The notes: generated by a model not told the origin, from the letters alone. Shown: positions 6,436 to 15,141, counted from the first letter of the stretch. The stretch is DNA of 15,824 nucleotides from Burkholderiales bacterium (GCA_025352345.1 JANXTP010000150.1:1-15824), one strand, 5' to 3'. Numbers and translations: made by a program.

Positions 6436-7476
6436 GTGAATCAACATAAGAAGCTTGCCCTCGCCGTCGCATTGCTCTGTGCGTCGTGCGCCACCATGGC
6501 CCAAGAAACGGCCTTCAACCCTTCGTGGTACATCCAGCCCAGCATCAACGGCTTCAAGCCGGACCCGGACTTCGGCCTGAACAACGGCAAACCGGTTGGC
6601 TATGGCGCCGGCCTGAAATTCGGCAAGGCCATCAGTGACCATTGGGATGTGCAAATGGGCTACGTCTATGGCCGCGCCCGTGAAAGCGGCCAGCGCTACC
6701 AGCAACACCTGCTGGGCGCCGATGCGTTGTATCTGTTCTCGCGTGACACCTTCCGTCCGTTCTTCCTGATCGGTGCTGGCGTTGAGCACGACATGGTCAA
6801 TCTGAACAGCGGCCGTACATCACAAACCGCGCCTTACGTGAGCGCTGGTCTGGGCTTCCAGGCCGTCATCAATGACCGCGTTACGTTCCAGGCGGATCTG
6901 CGGAACGTCCACGGTTTCGCCGGTGGCAACAACTTTGACCATATCAAGAGCAACAACTACTACATGACGGTCGGTTTGAACATTGCGTTTGATGCGCCAC
7001 CGGCCCCGGCACCCGCCGCACAACCGCCCGTCGCCCCAGCAATGCTGCCAGAGCCAGCGCCGGTAGCTCCAGCGCCGCCACCTCCGCCGGCACGTTTCGA
7101 GAAGGTGTCCCTCTCGGCCACTGAGCTGTTCTCGTTTGACAGCGCCACGCTGAATCCGAACCAGCCCAAGCTGGACGACATTGCCAATCTGTTGAACGCC
7201 AACAGCGGCGTCACCAACGTGGTCATCTCGGGCTATGCCGACCGTCTGGGCAGCGACAAATACAACCAGAAACTGTCAGAACGCCGCGCCAACGCGGTCA
7301 AGGACTATCTGGTCAGCAAAGGTGTGGCCGCCAGTCGTTTGAATGCGATCGGTAAAGGCGAATCGAATCCTGCCGTTGAATGCAACAACAAGAACCGGGC
7401 AGCCTTGATCAAGTGCCTGGAACCGAACCGCCGCGTTGATGTCGAGCAAATCACCGTCGATCGCCGCGTTCAGTAA
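6436..7476 (+). CDS. OmpA-family outer membrane protein
   Basis: This 346-residue protein has a signal peptide (1-22, basic NQHKK then a hydrophobic core, cut after TMA). An eight-strand-type beta-barrel domain follows (about 27-186, alternating strands such as WYIQPSINGF and FRPFFLIGAG). A Pro/Ala-rich linker (187-219) leads to an OmpA C-terminal peptidoglycan-binding domain (about 224-340). Aromatic residue plus Asp in SGYADRLGSDKYNQKLSERR gives D269 and R284, which correspond to the diaminopimelate-binding D271 and R286 of E. coli OmpA. Cys316 and Cys327 flank the late insert before EPNRRVDV and probably form a disulfide. The role is anchoring the outer membrane to the cell wall. The GTG start is supported by a Shine-Dalgarno site and the signal peptide. 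It is a single-gene unit with its own terminator and uses a somewhat less GC-biased codon set than its neighbours, as is common for highly expressed genes. Confidence 0.93.
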   Translation: MNQHKKLALAVALLCASCATMAQETAFNPSWYIQPSINGFKPDPDFGLNNGKPVGYGAGLKFGKAISDHWDVQMGYVYGRARESGQRYQQHLLGADALYLFSRDTFRPFFLIGAGVEHDMVNLNSGRTSQTAPYVSAGLGFQAVINDRVTFQADLRNVHGFAGGNNFDHIKSNNYYMTVGLNIAFDAPPAPAPAAQPPVAPAMLPEPAPVAPAPPPPPARFEKVSLSATELFSFDSATLNPNQPKLDDIANLLNANSGVTNVVISGYADRLGSDKYNQKLSERRANAVKDYLVSKGVAASRLNAIGKGESNPAVECNNKNRAALIKCLEPNRRVDVEQITVDRRVQ

Positions 7477-7487
7477 GCACTCAGCCC

Positions 7488-7519
7488 AAGCCCCGCAACG
7501 CGAGTTGCGGGGCTTTTTT
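7488..7519 (+). terminator. Strong rho-independent terminator after the OmpA gene
   Basis: AAGCCCCGCAA (7488-7498) pairs perfectly with TTGCGGGGCTT (7505-7515) around a CGCGAG loop. It runs into a six-T tract (7514-7519). It starts 12 bases after the stop codon and is the best terminator in the window. Confidence 0.94.
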
Positions 7520-7548
7520 ATTGGCTGCGCCTGCCAGTTCATTCAACG

Positions 7549-8001
7549 ATGTGCACCTCCAATCAAACCGTCTCGGTGGTGGCCATCGAGGTCCTTGCAG
7601 CGCCCGTGAGGGTGAAGGCAGCAAGCCACCGCGTGTCGCGAAGATCGCAGCCGATCGTCGTTTTCTTGCTGCTGATGTCGCTGCTCTGGCTGATGCTGCT
7701 GGGGGCGCCATCGGCCCACGCCGAAACCCTGCGCTGCAAAGGTCGCGCGACCGAGGTCGGCGACTCGCGCCTGACGGTGCTGACCAATTGCGGCGAGCCG
7801 AAGCTGAAAGACTCGTTTTGCGCACCGGTGTACGTCGCGCCCACGCTGCAGCAGGTGCCAGCGCCGATCGCCGGGCTGCTGGCGCCGTGCCTGCAGGTTG
7901 ACGAATGGCAGTACGACCGCGGGCCGGGCAACCTCACGGCCACGGTGCGCTTTCAGTACGGCCGGGTGCAGTCGATCACCTACGGCCAGCCACCGTCCTG
8001 A
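7549..8001 (+). CDS. Small exported protein of the DUF2845 type
   Basis: The frame gives 150 residues from ATG 7549. A long hydrophobic segment (36-52) ends in APSAHA, a good signal peptidase site (after residue 58), so the mature protein of about 92 residues is probably periplasmic. The mature part follows the pattern I associate with DUF2845: LRCKG, GDSRLTVLTNCGEP, VDEWQYDRGPG, FQYGRVQSITYG. It has four cysteines (63, 81, 91, 114), suggesting two disulfides. The N-terminal extension before the hydrophobic core is unusually long. GTG 7633 (VSRRSQP then the core) would give a normal signal peptide and a 122-residue precursor, and may be the true start; no Shine-Dalgarno site decides. Function is unknown. 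The gene is convergent with the esterase gene, 30 bases from its stop. Confidence 0.75.
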   Translation: MCTSNQTVSVVAIEVLAAPVRVKAASHRVSRRSQPIVVFLLLMSLLWLMLLGAPSAHAETLRCKGRATEVGDSRLTVLTNCGEPKLKDSFCAPVYVAPTLQQVPAPIAGLLAPCLQVDEWQYDRGPGNLTATVRFQYGRVQSITYGQPPS

Positions 8002-8004
8002 GCG

Positions 8005-8019
8005 GCCAGCGCGCCTGGC
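8005..8019. terminator. Short hairpin between convergent genes, weak terminator candidate
   Basis: GCCAG and CTGGC form a 5-bp stem around a CGCGC loop in the 30-base gap between the DUF2845 gene and the esterase gene. Neither side has a T-tract. It could serve both strands, or be chance. Confidence 0.2.
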
Positions 8020-8031
8020 GGCATCACGCGA

Positions 8032-8895
8032 TCAAGGCGCGTTGATAAACGCCACCACGTCGTCGAGCACTGGCGCCAGCCAGCGCAGCGGGGCTGCGAA
8101 GGCTGCGGCCAGCGTCATGTGGTTGACGCGGCCGTAGAGCTGCATCGTCACCGGCCGACCCACCGCCTGCAGGTGCGTGTACAGGCCGACGGTGTTGCGC
8201 TGCGGATCGACCAGGTCATCAGTGCGCGCTGCGCCGAGGAAAGTCTTCGGTGCCGCCACGCTGACGTGTTCGAACACCTGCGTGCCCGATGGGTAGTTGG
8301 GGTGGAAGAACACCGGCTTCGCATCGGGGTTGGTGATCGGCAGGAAGTCATACGGCCCGGCCAGCCCGATGAAGCCAGCCAGCTCGGCGGGGCTGTGGCC
8401 GGTGGGGCGCAGCCAGCGCGCATCGAGCGCCAGCATCGCGGCGTTGTACGCGCCGGCGCTGTGGCCCATCACGAACACCCGCTGCGGGTTGCCGCCCAGC
8501 GCCCTCGCCTGCTCCAGCCCGTAAGCCAGTGCCTTGGCGCTGTCTTCGAGGAACTCCGGGTAGCGAACCGCCGGGTAGAGCCGGTAGTCGGCCACCAGCG
8601 TCAGCACGCCGCGCGAGGCCAGTGCCGCAGCGACGAACTTGTAGTCGGCCCGCTCGCCGCGGTTCCACGAACCACCGTAGAAGAAGACCACCACCGGATA
8701 GCCGCCGGGCGGCTCGGCGGCACTCGGGCGGTAGGTATCGAGCCGCTGCCGCGGCAGCGTGCCGTAGGGAACTGAAGGTGTCAGCACATAGCCGTCGCTG
8801 GCCACCAGCGAGTTCAACACGGTGACCGGTGCGCAGGCGGTGAAGCCGACACACGCCACCAGGATGAGGGCCAGGGTCAGCAGCACGCGCGGCAC
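8032..8895 (-). CDS. Secreted alpha/beta hydrolase (carboxylesterase-like), possible lipoprotein
   Basis: The 287 residues begin with a signal sequence ending in GFTAC (Cys21), a near-lipobox, so the product may be a lipoprotein or simply periplasmic. The alpha/beta-hydrolase fold is clear: an oxyanion motif VVFFYGGSWNRGE (69-81, where relatives have HGG), the nucleophile elbow VMGHSAGAYNAAM with Ser146, an acid in ARTDDLVD (Asp227 or Asp230) and His259 in GRVNHMT. This is the esterase/lipase group acting on carboxyl esters; the substrate is unknown. The start is GTG 8895, with GTG 8886 as an alternative. It begins 7 bases after the argH stop on the same strand and is probably translated from the argH transcript, although nothing in the sequence links it to arginine synthesis. 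Confidence 0.86.
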   Translation of the reverse strand: MPRVLLTLALILVACVGFTACAPVTVLNSLVASDGYVLTPSVPYGTLPRQRLDTYRPSAAEPPGGYPVVVFFYGGSWNRGERADYKFVAAALASRGVLTLVADYRLYPAVRYPEFLEDSAKALAYGLEQARALGGNPQRVFVMGHSAGAYNAAMLALDARWLRPTGHSPAELAGFIGLAGPYDFLPITNPDAKPVFFHPNYPSGTQVFEHVSVAAPKTFLGAARTDDLVDPQRNTVGLYTHLQAVGRPVTMQLYGRVNHMTLAAAFAAPLRWLAPVLDDVVAFINAP

Positions 8896-8902
8896 GGGCG
8901 CG

Positions 8903-10300
8903 TCAGCTCAGGCGGGCACGGTGGCGGGCGATCTGCGCACGCACCTGGGCCGGCGCGGTGCCGCCCAGCACATTGCGGGCATTCAGCGAGCCGTGCAGCG
9001 TCAGCACCTCGAACACATCGTCGGTGATGCTGGCGTGGAAGCCCTGCAGCGTGGCCAGCGGCAGCGCGCTCAGGTCCACGCCCTGGCCGATCGCGTGCTT
9101 GACCGCATGGGCGACGGCTTCGTGCGCATCGCGGAACGGCAGGCCCTTCTTGACGAGGTAGTCGGCCAGATCGGTCGCAGTGGCATAGCCTTTCAGCGCG
9201 GCGCGCTCCATCGCCTCGGGCTTGACGATGATGCCGGCCACCATCTCGGCCATGATGCGCAAGGTGTCGCGCACCGTGTCGACGGTGTCGAACAGCGGCT
9301 CCTTGTCTTCCTGGTTGTCCTTGTTGTAGGCCAGCGGCTGGCCCTTCATCAGCGTGATCAGGCCCATCAGGTGGCCGACCACGCGGCCGCTCTTGCCGCG
9401 CGCCAGCTCGGCCACGTCGGGGTTGCGCTTCTGCGGCATGATCGACGAACCGGTGCAGTAGCGGTCGGCCAGATCGATGAAGCCGAAGTTCTGGCTCATC
9501 CACAGCACCAGCTCTTCGGCCAGGCGCGAGATGTGTACCATCGTGATCGACGCGAAGGCGGTGAATTCGAGCGCGAAGTCGCGGTCGCTGACCGCGTCGA
9601 GGCTGTTCTGGCACACGCCATCGAAACCCAGCGTGCGTGCCACGCGTTCGCGGTCCAGCGGGTAGCTGGTGCCGGCCAGCGCGGCGGCACCCAGTGGCAA
9701 CTGGTTGACGCGCTTGCGCACATCGGCCAGACGATCGGCATCGCGCGCAAACATTTCCACATAAGCCAGCAGGTGGTGCGCGAAGCTCACCGGCTGAGCC
9801 ACCTGCATGTGGGTATAGCCGGGCAGGATGGTGTCGATGTTCTTCTCGGCCACCTCGACCAGTGCGGTCTGCATCGCGCGCAGCAGCGGCAGCAGCGTGT
9901 CGATCTCGCCGCGCAACCACAGCCGCACGTCGGTTGCTACTTGGTCATTCCGCGAGCGGCCGGTGTGCAGCCGCTTACCGGCGTCGCCGACCAGCTGCGT
10001 CAGACGCGCCTCGATGTTCAGGTGCACGTCTTCGAGATCGAGCTTCCACTCGAAGCGGCCGGCCTCGATGTCGGCGGTGATCTGCGCCATGCCGCGCTCG
10101 ATGCTGGCGTGGTCTTCGGCGTTGATGATGCCCTGGTGGCACAGCATCTCGGCGTGCGCCAACGAGCCGGCGATGTCGGCACGCCAGAGGCGCTGGTCGA
10201 AGAAGACGCTGGCGGTGTAGCGCTTGACCAGCTCGCTCATCGGCTCGGAAAAAAGCGCCGACCAGGCTTCGGATTTGTTGTCGAGTGGGTTGGTCGCCAT
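8903..10300 (-). CDS. argH: Argininosuccinate lyase
   Basis: ArgH cleaves argininosuccinate to arginine and fumarate, the last step of arginine synthesis, in the cytosol as a homotetramer. The 465 residues match the usual length. Visible family motifs are LHTGRSRNDQVATD (111-124), PGYTHMQVAQP with His164, and the fumarase/lyase signature GSSIMPQKRNPD (284-295), which includes the catalytic serine loop. ATG 10300 was chosen because it gives the standard N-terminus (NPLDNKSEAWSALFSEPM); the open frame runs 34 codons further up but into the divergent kinase gene region. The 86-base gap to that kinase gene must hold both promoters. A TACAAA on the argH strand (about 10350-10355) is a possible -10. 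The secreted hydrolase gene follows after 7 bases. Confidence 0.96.
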   Translation of the reverse strand: MATNPLDNKSEAWSALFSEPMSELVKRYTASVFFDQRLWRADIAGSLAHAEMLCHQGIINAEDHASIERGMAQITADIEAGRFEWKLDLEDVHLNIEARLTQLVGDAGKRLHTGRSRNDQVATDVRLWLRGEIDTLLPLLRAMQTALVEVAEKNIDTILPGYTHMQVAQPVSFAHHLLAYVEMFARDADRLADVRKRVNQLPLGAAALAGTSYPLDRERVARTLGFDGVCQNSLDAVSDRDFALEFTAFASITMVHISRLAEELVLWMSQNFGFIDLADRYCTGSSIMPQKRNPDVAELARGKSGRVVGHLMGLITLMKGQPLAYNKDNQEDKEPLFDTVDTVRDTLRIMAEMVAGIIVKPEAMERAALKGYATATDLADYLVKKGLPFRDAHEAVAHAVKHAIGQGVDLSALPLATLQGFHASITDDVFEVLTLHGSLNARNVLGGTAPAQVRAQIARHRARLS

Positions 10301-10386
10301 GGGCTCGCGGCGAACGGCGGGGTGCGTCGTGGCCGGTGTGGTGGAGGGTTTGTAGACAATGCGCCGAAGCGATCCCGATTCTATCG

Positions 10387-11448
10387 ATGAGCCCCTCTCC
10401 ACCTGACGACCCCGCCTCGACCTTCCTGTCGGGCTTCGGTACCTTGCCGGAACCGGATGCAGCAGAGGCCCGCCCGGCTGCGATGTTCGATGTCTGCCAC
10501 GTCGGTGTGGTGCTGCGCGCCACGCTGTTCACGCATGCGGTGCTCGCCGTCGGTGTCTTGTTCCCCGCGGCCACCTTCGACGCCTGGGTACTGAGCTTCG
10601 CGCTCGGCACCGGCATCGTGACCCCGGCCCTGCTGGCATGGCTGATCGCGGCCTGTGCGTTGAAGGCGCCGCTGGCGCGGCTGTCGGTCGCGCCTCAGGC
10701 AGCCGTGATCGGCGCGCTGGGCGCCTTGTGTGCCATGGGCGGCTGGCAGCTGGGCGCACAGTTCGGTCTGAGCGAGCTCGAGCGCATCGGCCCGCTGGGC
10801 CCGGTGCTGGCGGGCGCAGGCATGGCGCTGCTGATGCTGCAATGGTTGCGCATGCGGGCGCTGGCGCGCACGCCGGCCGACACCGCGGCCAAGCTGGCCG
10901 AGCTGCAATCGCGCATCCGGCCGCACTTCCTGTTCAACACCCTGAATTCGGCGCTGGCCCTGGTGCGCCACGATCCGCAGCGCGCCGAAGCCGTGCTGGA
11001 AGACCTGGCCGAGCTGTTCCGCGTCGCGCTGACCGAGGTGGGTGAATCGGTGACGCTGGACGAAGAGGTCGAGCTGGCGCAGCGCTACCTGGCGATCGAG
11101 CAGATCCGCTTCGGCGACCGGCTGGCCGTGACCTGGGAACTCGACCCCACGGCCGGCGCGGCGCGCATGCCGCCGCTGCTGCTGCAGCCGCTGGTCGAGA
11201 ACGCGGTGCGCCACGGCATCGAGACGGCTGACAACGGCGGCACGATCCGCGTGCGCACCCGGGTCAAAGGCGGCCGCGCGGTGATCTCGATCGCCAACAG
11301 CGTGCCAGCAACCGCATCGCGTCCTGGCATGGGCATGGCACTACACAACGTGCAGGAGCGGCTGCGGTTGATGCACGATGTGAATGCGCAGTTCGAGAGC
11401 CGGCGCGATGCCGACAGCTTTCGGGTGCAGATCGTGGTGCCGCTGTGA
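10387..11448 (+). CDS. LytS/AlgZ(FimS)-type sensor histidine kinase
   Basis: This 353-residue inner-membrane kinase has four hydrophobic segments (about 41-60, 68-91, 102-124, 137-155) and little periplasmic sequence. A His_kinase (HisKA_7TM/LytS-type) domain follows: LQSRIRPHFLFNTLNSALAL with the phospho-accepting His180, the N-box LLQPLVENAVRHGIE with Asn272, and a G-box GMGMALHNVQERLRLMH (314-330). It should autophosphorylate and pass phosphate to the overlapping response regulator. ATG 10387 is the start used; the frame upstream overlaps argH. In Pseudomonas the equivalent pair is AlgZ (FimS)/AlgR, also divergent from argH, and controls alginate and twitching motility; orthology is inferred from architecture and position. 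The signal and the targets here are not known. Confidence 0.92.
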   Translation: MSPSPPDDPASTFLSGFGTLPEPDAAEARPAAMFDVCHVGVVLRATLFTHAVLAVGVLFPAATFDAWVLSFALGTGIVTPALLAWLIAACALKAPLARLSVAPQAAVIGALGALCAMGGWQLGAQFGLSELERIGPLGPVLAGAGMALLMLQWLRMRALARTPADTAAKLAELQSRIRPHFLFNTLNSALALVRHDPQRAEAVLEDLAELFRVALTEVGESVTLDEEVELAQRYLAIEQIRFGDRLAVTWELDPTAGAARMPPLLLQPLVENAVRHGIETADNGGTIRVRTRVKGGRAVISIANSVPATASRPGMGMALHNVQERLRLMHDVNAQFESRRDADSFRVQIVVPL

Positions 11449-12293
11449 ACAGTTCAACCCCTTCCGCGGCCCATGCGCTGCGTGTGCTGCTGGTCGACGA
11501 CGAAGCGCTGGCGCGGCTGCGGCTGCGCACGCTGATCGGCGATTGCACCGAGCCGTGCGCCACCGTGGTCGGCGAAGTCGCGAGCGCGGCGCAGGCGCTG
11601 GAGTGGCTGCAGGCGCAGCACGCCGGCAGTGCAGGCGCAGACCACGCCTGCGATCTGGTGTTGCTGGACATCCAGATGCCGGGCCGTGACGGCACCCAGC
11701 TGGCCGAGGAACTGCGCGGGCTGCCACAGCCGCCCGCAGTGGTCTTCGTGACAGCGCATGCCGGCCACGCGCTGAAAGCCTTCGACCTGGACGCGGTCGA
11801 TTACCTGACCAAGCCGGTGCGCCGCGAGCGGCTGCAGCTGGCCTTGCAACGGGTGGCGGGGCGGCTCGCGCCGACGTTGCCGACCACCGCGGCAGCGAGT
11901 GACATGGCGCCCCAGCCCGACCCGGTGCTGGTGGTCAGCGAACGCGGCCGCGTGGTGCGGGTGCCATTGGCCGAGGTGCTGTACCTGAAGGCCGAGCTGA
12001 AGTACGTGACGCTACGCACCGCCGTCCACACCCATGTGCTCGACGATGCGCTGAGCGATCTCGAACAACGGCTGGGCCCACGCTTCCTGCGGGTGCACCG
12101 CAATGCACTGGTCGCCCGCTCGGCGATCAGCGCGCTGGAGCGCCGCACGCTGGCCGACAAGGGCAACGACGCCGAAGACGGCCCCGCCAGCGACTGCTGG
12201 GCGGTGCAGGTGGCGCCGGTAGGCGAATGGCTGGCGGTGTCACGCCGCCAGGCCAGCGCCGTGCGCGAGGCGCTGGCGGCCAGCGGGTTGTAG
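11445..12293 (+). CDS. LytTR-family response regulator (AlgR-like)
   Basis: The 282 residues comprise a receiver domain (about 12-140) with the acidic pair Asp18/Asp19, phospho-acceptor Asp75 in LVLLDIQMPG, Thr103 in FVTAHAG and Lys123 in YLTKP, then a linker and a LytTR DNA-binding domain (about 160-275) with VLYLKAELKYVTLR and FLRVHRNALV. LytTR proteins bind direct repeats upstream of their targets as phosphorylated dimers. The GTG start overlaps the kinase stop in GTGA (11445-11448), indicating translational coupling. The LytTR domain carries a polar insert (about 236-250, ADKGNDAEDGPASDC) between two core strands before WLAVSRRQ; this looks longer than the corresponding loop in AlgR as I remember it. 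It converges with ppc, 28 bases away. Confidence 0.93.
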   Translation: MNSSTPSAAHALRVLLVDDEALARLRLRTLIGDCTEPCATVVGEVASAAQALEWLQAQHAGSAGADHACDLVLLDIQMPGRDGTQLAEELRGLPQPPAVVFVTAHAGHALKAFDLDAVDYLTKPVRRERLQLALQRVAGRLAPTLPTTAAASDMAPQPDPVLVVSERGRVVRVPLAEVLYLKAELKYVTLRTAVHTHVLDDALSDLEQRLGPRFLRVHRNALVARSAISALERRTLADKGNDAEDGPASDCWAVQVAPVGEWLAVSRRQASAVREALAASGL

Positions 12294-12301
12294 GTCTGCA
12301 A

Positions 12302-12316
12302 GGCCCGAGCCGGGCA
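12302..12316. terminator. Short hairpin between the convergent regulator and ppc genes
   Basis: GCCCG and CGGGC form a 5-bp stem around a three-base loop in the 28-base gap between the two stop codons. There is no T-tract on either side. It is a weak candidate for a shared terminator. Confidence 0.25.
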
Positions 12317-12321
12317 ATCCG

Positions 12322-15141
12322 TCACCCCGTGTTGCGCAGCCCCGCTGCCACCCCATTGATCGAGATGTGGATGCCGCGCTGCATCCGCTCATTGCCGGGG
12401 TCGCCCTCGCGGCGCTGGCGGTGCCTGCGCATCAGCTCGACCTGCAAGTGGTTCAGCGGGTCGAGGTAGGGGAAGCGGTGCTGGATCGAGCGCGCCAGCG
12501 ACGGGTTCGAGGCCAGGCGGTCGGTGTGGCCGGTGATCAGCGTCAATGCGTCGTTGGTCAGCGTCCACTCGGCCTGGATCAGCCCGAAGATGCGCTTGCC
12601 GAGCTTCTTGTCTTCGACCAGCTCGACGTAGCGCGCGGCGATGCCTAAGTCGCTTTTGGCGATCACCATGTCGAGGTTGGACAGCAGCGTCTGGAAGAAC
12701 GGCCACTGCTTGTGCATCCGCTGCAGCAGCGCCAGGCGTTCACTGCGGGTGGCGGCATCGCGGGTCAGGAAGCTGTCGATCGCCGAGCCGAAGCCGCACC
12801 AGCCCGGCAGCGCGACGCGGCATTGGCCCCAGCTGAAGCCCCAGGGGATCGCGCGCAGATCCTCGATCGCGTTGGTGGCCTTGCGCGCCGCGGGGCGTGA
12901 GCCGATGTTCAGGCCCGCGATCTCGCGGATCGGTGTGGCACTGAAGAAGTACTCGGTGAAACCGGGGGTTTCGTAAACCAGCTTGCGGTAGGCGGCATAG
13001 CTGGCGTCGCTGATCGCCGCGGCGGCATCAAGGAAGCTTTTCGGCGCGCCATGGCGGCTGGCTTTCTTGCCACCGGCATGGGCAGGCAGCAGGGTCGCTT
13101 CGAGCGTGGCGGCGACCAGCGTTTCCAGGTTGCGCCGGCCGATCTCGGGGTGGGCGTATTTCGATGCGATCACCTCGCCCTGCTCGGTCAGCCGGATCTG
13201 CCCGTTCACCGTGCCGGGCGGCTGCGCCAGGATGGCCTGGTAGCTCGGGCCGCCGCCACGGCCCACCGTGCCGCCACGGCCGTGAAACAGCCGCAGCGTG
13301 ATGCCGTGGTCGCGGCCCAGCTGCGCGAACAGCTCGACCAGCGCGATCTCGGCACGGTACAGCTCCCAGCTGCTGGTGAAGCTGCCGCCATCCTTGTTGC
13401 TGTCGCTGTAGCCGAGCATGACGTCCTGCTCGGCAAACTCACCCACCTTGGATCGCGTGACCAGCTCGGTGATGCCCGGCAGCGCATAGAAGGCCCGCAT
13501 GATGGGCTCGGCGTTGCGCAGGTCGCCGATCGTCTCGAACAGCGGCACGACGATCAGATCGGCGACGGCCGAGTCATCGAGCGTGCCCCTCATCAGGCCG
13601 CTTTCCTTCATCAGCAGCAGTACCTCGAGCAGATCGCTCGCCTCCTCGGTGTGCGAGATGATGCAGTGGCGCAGTGCGTCGGGGCCGTAGCGCCGGCGCA
13701 TCTCCACCGCCGCCTCGAAGATGGCCAGCTCGCTCACGGCCAGCTCGCTGTACGACGCGGCCCGCACCCGCAGCGGCCGCGCATCGTTGAGCAGCTTCAG
13801 CAGCAGCGCCCGCCGGGTGGCTTCGTCCAACGCCGAGTAATCGGGCTCTATCTTCGCCACGCGCATCAGCTCGGCCAGCACCGCTTCATGTTTGTCGGAG
13901 CTTTGCCGCAGATCGACGGTGGCAAGGTGGAAGCCGAACACCTGCACCGCGCGCATCAGCGGCCGCAGCCGCGGCGCGGCCAGCGCCTGCGCGTGGTGCG
14001 CGTTCAATGAGGCTTCGATCACCTGCAGATCGGCCAGGAAGTCCTTCGCCGAAAGATACGGGTTCTGCGGCGGCACCGCGTGGCGCAGCGCCTCGGTGCC
14101 GGTCAGCTCGTGCAACGTGGCGGCCAGCCGCGCATAGAGGCCGACCAGCACGCGGCGGTAGGGTTCGTCTTCGCGATGCGGGTTGTGGTCGGGCGAGGCC
14201 TCGGCCAGGGCGCGCATCGCAGGTGCGATAGGCGCCAGCGTGGCCGAAATCGACAGCTCGCCACCGAGCTGGTGCACTTCGGTCAGGTAGAAGCGCAGCA
14301 CGGTCTCGCTCTGGCGGGCCAGCGCGGTTTGCAACGTGGCAGCGGTGACGAAGGGGTTGCCATCGCGGTCGCCACCGATCCAGTTGCCCATGCGGAAAAA
14401 GCTGGCGATCGGGTGGCCGGGCAGTGCGGCTTCGATGTCGCGGTACATGCGCGGGATCTGGCGCAGGAAGGTGGCTTGGTAATAGCTCAGCGCATTCTCG
14501 ATCTCGTCGGCCACCGTTAGCTTGGTGTTGCGCAGCATCCGCGTTTGCCACAACTGGGTGACGCGGGCGCGGATCAAAGCCTCGTTCTCGGCCCGCTCGC
14601 GCAGGGTGCGCAGGTGGTCGCGCTGCTCGACCAGTTCGGCGATCGCGCGCTCGGCGTCGAGGATGCTCTTGCGCTGCACCTCGGTCGGGTGCGCGGTCAG
14701 CACCGGCGAGATGTAGGCATGGTCCAGCGTGCGCAAGATGTCGGCGGCGCGGACGTCGGCCGCGGCCAGCCGCTCGAAGGTCAGCGCCAGCGAGCCCTGC
14801 TGCAGATCGCCCTGCTGCGCCTGTGCCTCGCGCAGCCGCACCTGGTGTCGGTCTTCGGCGATGTTGGCCAGATGTGAGAAGTAGCTGAACGCCCGGATCA
14901 CGCTGACCGTCTGGTCGCCCGACAGGTTCTTCAGCAGCCGGTCCAGCGCGCGCCCGGCCTGTGCGTCGCGTTTCAGCCGGTAGCCGACCGACAGTTGGCG
15001 CACCCGCTCGACCAGCTCGAACGCCTCCTTGCCTTCCTGCTCGCGGATCACGTCGCCGAGGATGCGGCCGAGCAGCCGGATGTCCTCGACCAGCGGGCGG
15101 TTCTTGTCGGCAGCGGCAGCGTGGGTCGTTTTGGTGGGCAT
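12322..15141 (-). CDS. ppc: Phosphoenolpyruvate carboxylase
   Basis: PEP carboxylase makes oxaloacetate from PEP and bicarbonate, refilling the TCA cycle. It is a cytosolic homotetramer, commonly activated by acetyl-CoA and inhibited by aspartate or malate. The 939 residues contain ISPVLTAHPTEVQRKS with catalytic His151, GGDRDGNPFVTA (257-267), GYSDSNKDGG with Lys583, and the glycine-rich loop FHGRGGTVGRGGGP with His620 and Arg622. The end VAAGLRNTG is the family's invariant C-terminus. The catalytic set is complete. ATG 15141 gives the normal N-terminus (LVEDIRLLGRILGDVI); the frame extends 17 codons further to 15192. The leader is C-rich, with no Shine-Dalgarno site. The gene is divergent from hemC, with a 76-base gap, and lies between the regulator pair and hemC. 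Confidence 0.97.
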   Translation of the reverse strand: MPTKTTHAAAADKNRPLVEDIRLLGRILGDVIREQEGKEAFELVERVRQLSVGYRLKRDAQAGRALDRLLKNLSGDQTVSVIRAFSYFSHLANIAEDRHQVRLREAQAQQGDLQQGSLALTFERLAAADVRAADILRTLDHAYISPVLTAHPTEVQRKSILDAERAIAELVEQRDHLRTLRERAENEALIRARVTQLWQTRMLRNTKLTVADEIENALSYYQATFLRQIPRMYRDIEAALPGHPIASFFRMGNWIGGDRDGNPFVTAATLQTALARQSETVLRFYLTEVHQLGGELSISATLAPIAPAMRALAEASPDHNPHREDEPYRRVLVGLYARLAATLHELTGTEALRHAVPPQNPYLSAKDFLADLQVIEASLNAHHAQALAAPRLRPLMRAVQVFGFHLATVDLRQSSDKHEAVLAELMRVAKIEPDYSALDEATRRALLLKLLNDARPLRVRAASYSELAVSELAIFEAAVEMRRRYGPDALRHCIISHTEEASDLLEVLLLMKESGLMRGTLDDSAVADLIVVPLFETIGDLRNAEPIMRAFYALPGITELVTRSKVGEFAEQDVMLGYSDSNKDGGSFTSSWELYRAEIALVELFAQLGRDHGITLRLFHGRGGTVGRGGGPSYQAILAQPPGTVNGQIRLTEQGEVIASKYAHPEIGRRNLETLVAATLEATLLPAHAGGKKASRHGAPKSFLDAAAAISDASYAAYRKLVYETPGFTEYFFSATPIREIAGLNIGSRPAARKATNAIEDLRAIPWGFSWGQCRVALPGWCGFGSAIDSFLTRDAATRSERLALLQRMHKQWPFFQTLLSNLDMVIAKSDLGIAARYVELVEDKKLGKRIFGLIQAEWTLTNDALTLITGHTDRLASNPSLARSIQHRFPYLDPLNHLQVELMRRHRQRREGDPGNERMQRGIHISINGVAAGLRNTG

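Noticed and set aside
10345..10362. Imperfect palindrome TTGT-AG-ACAA in the argH/kinase gap as an operator
   Set aside because: Only 4+4 bases match, which is too little in this length of sequence to support a binding site.
8822..10390. 522-codon plus-strand frame opposite argH
   Set aside because: It is antisense to a complete argH, with His/Gln/Val/Gly-rich composition typical of a shadow frame. No motif or start signal supports it.
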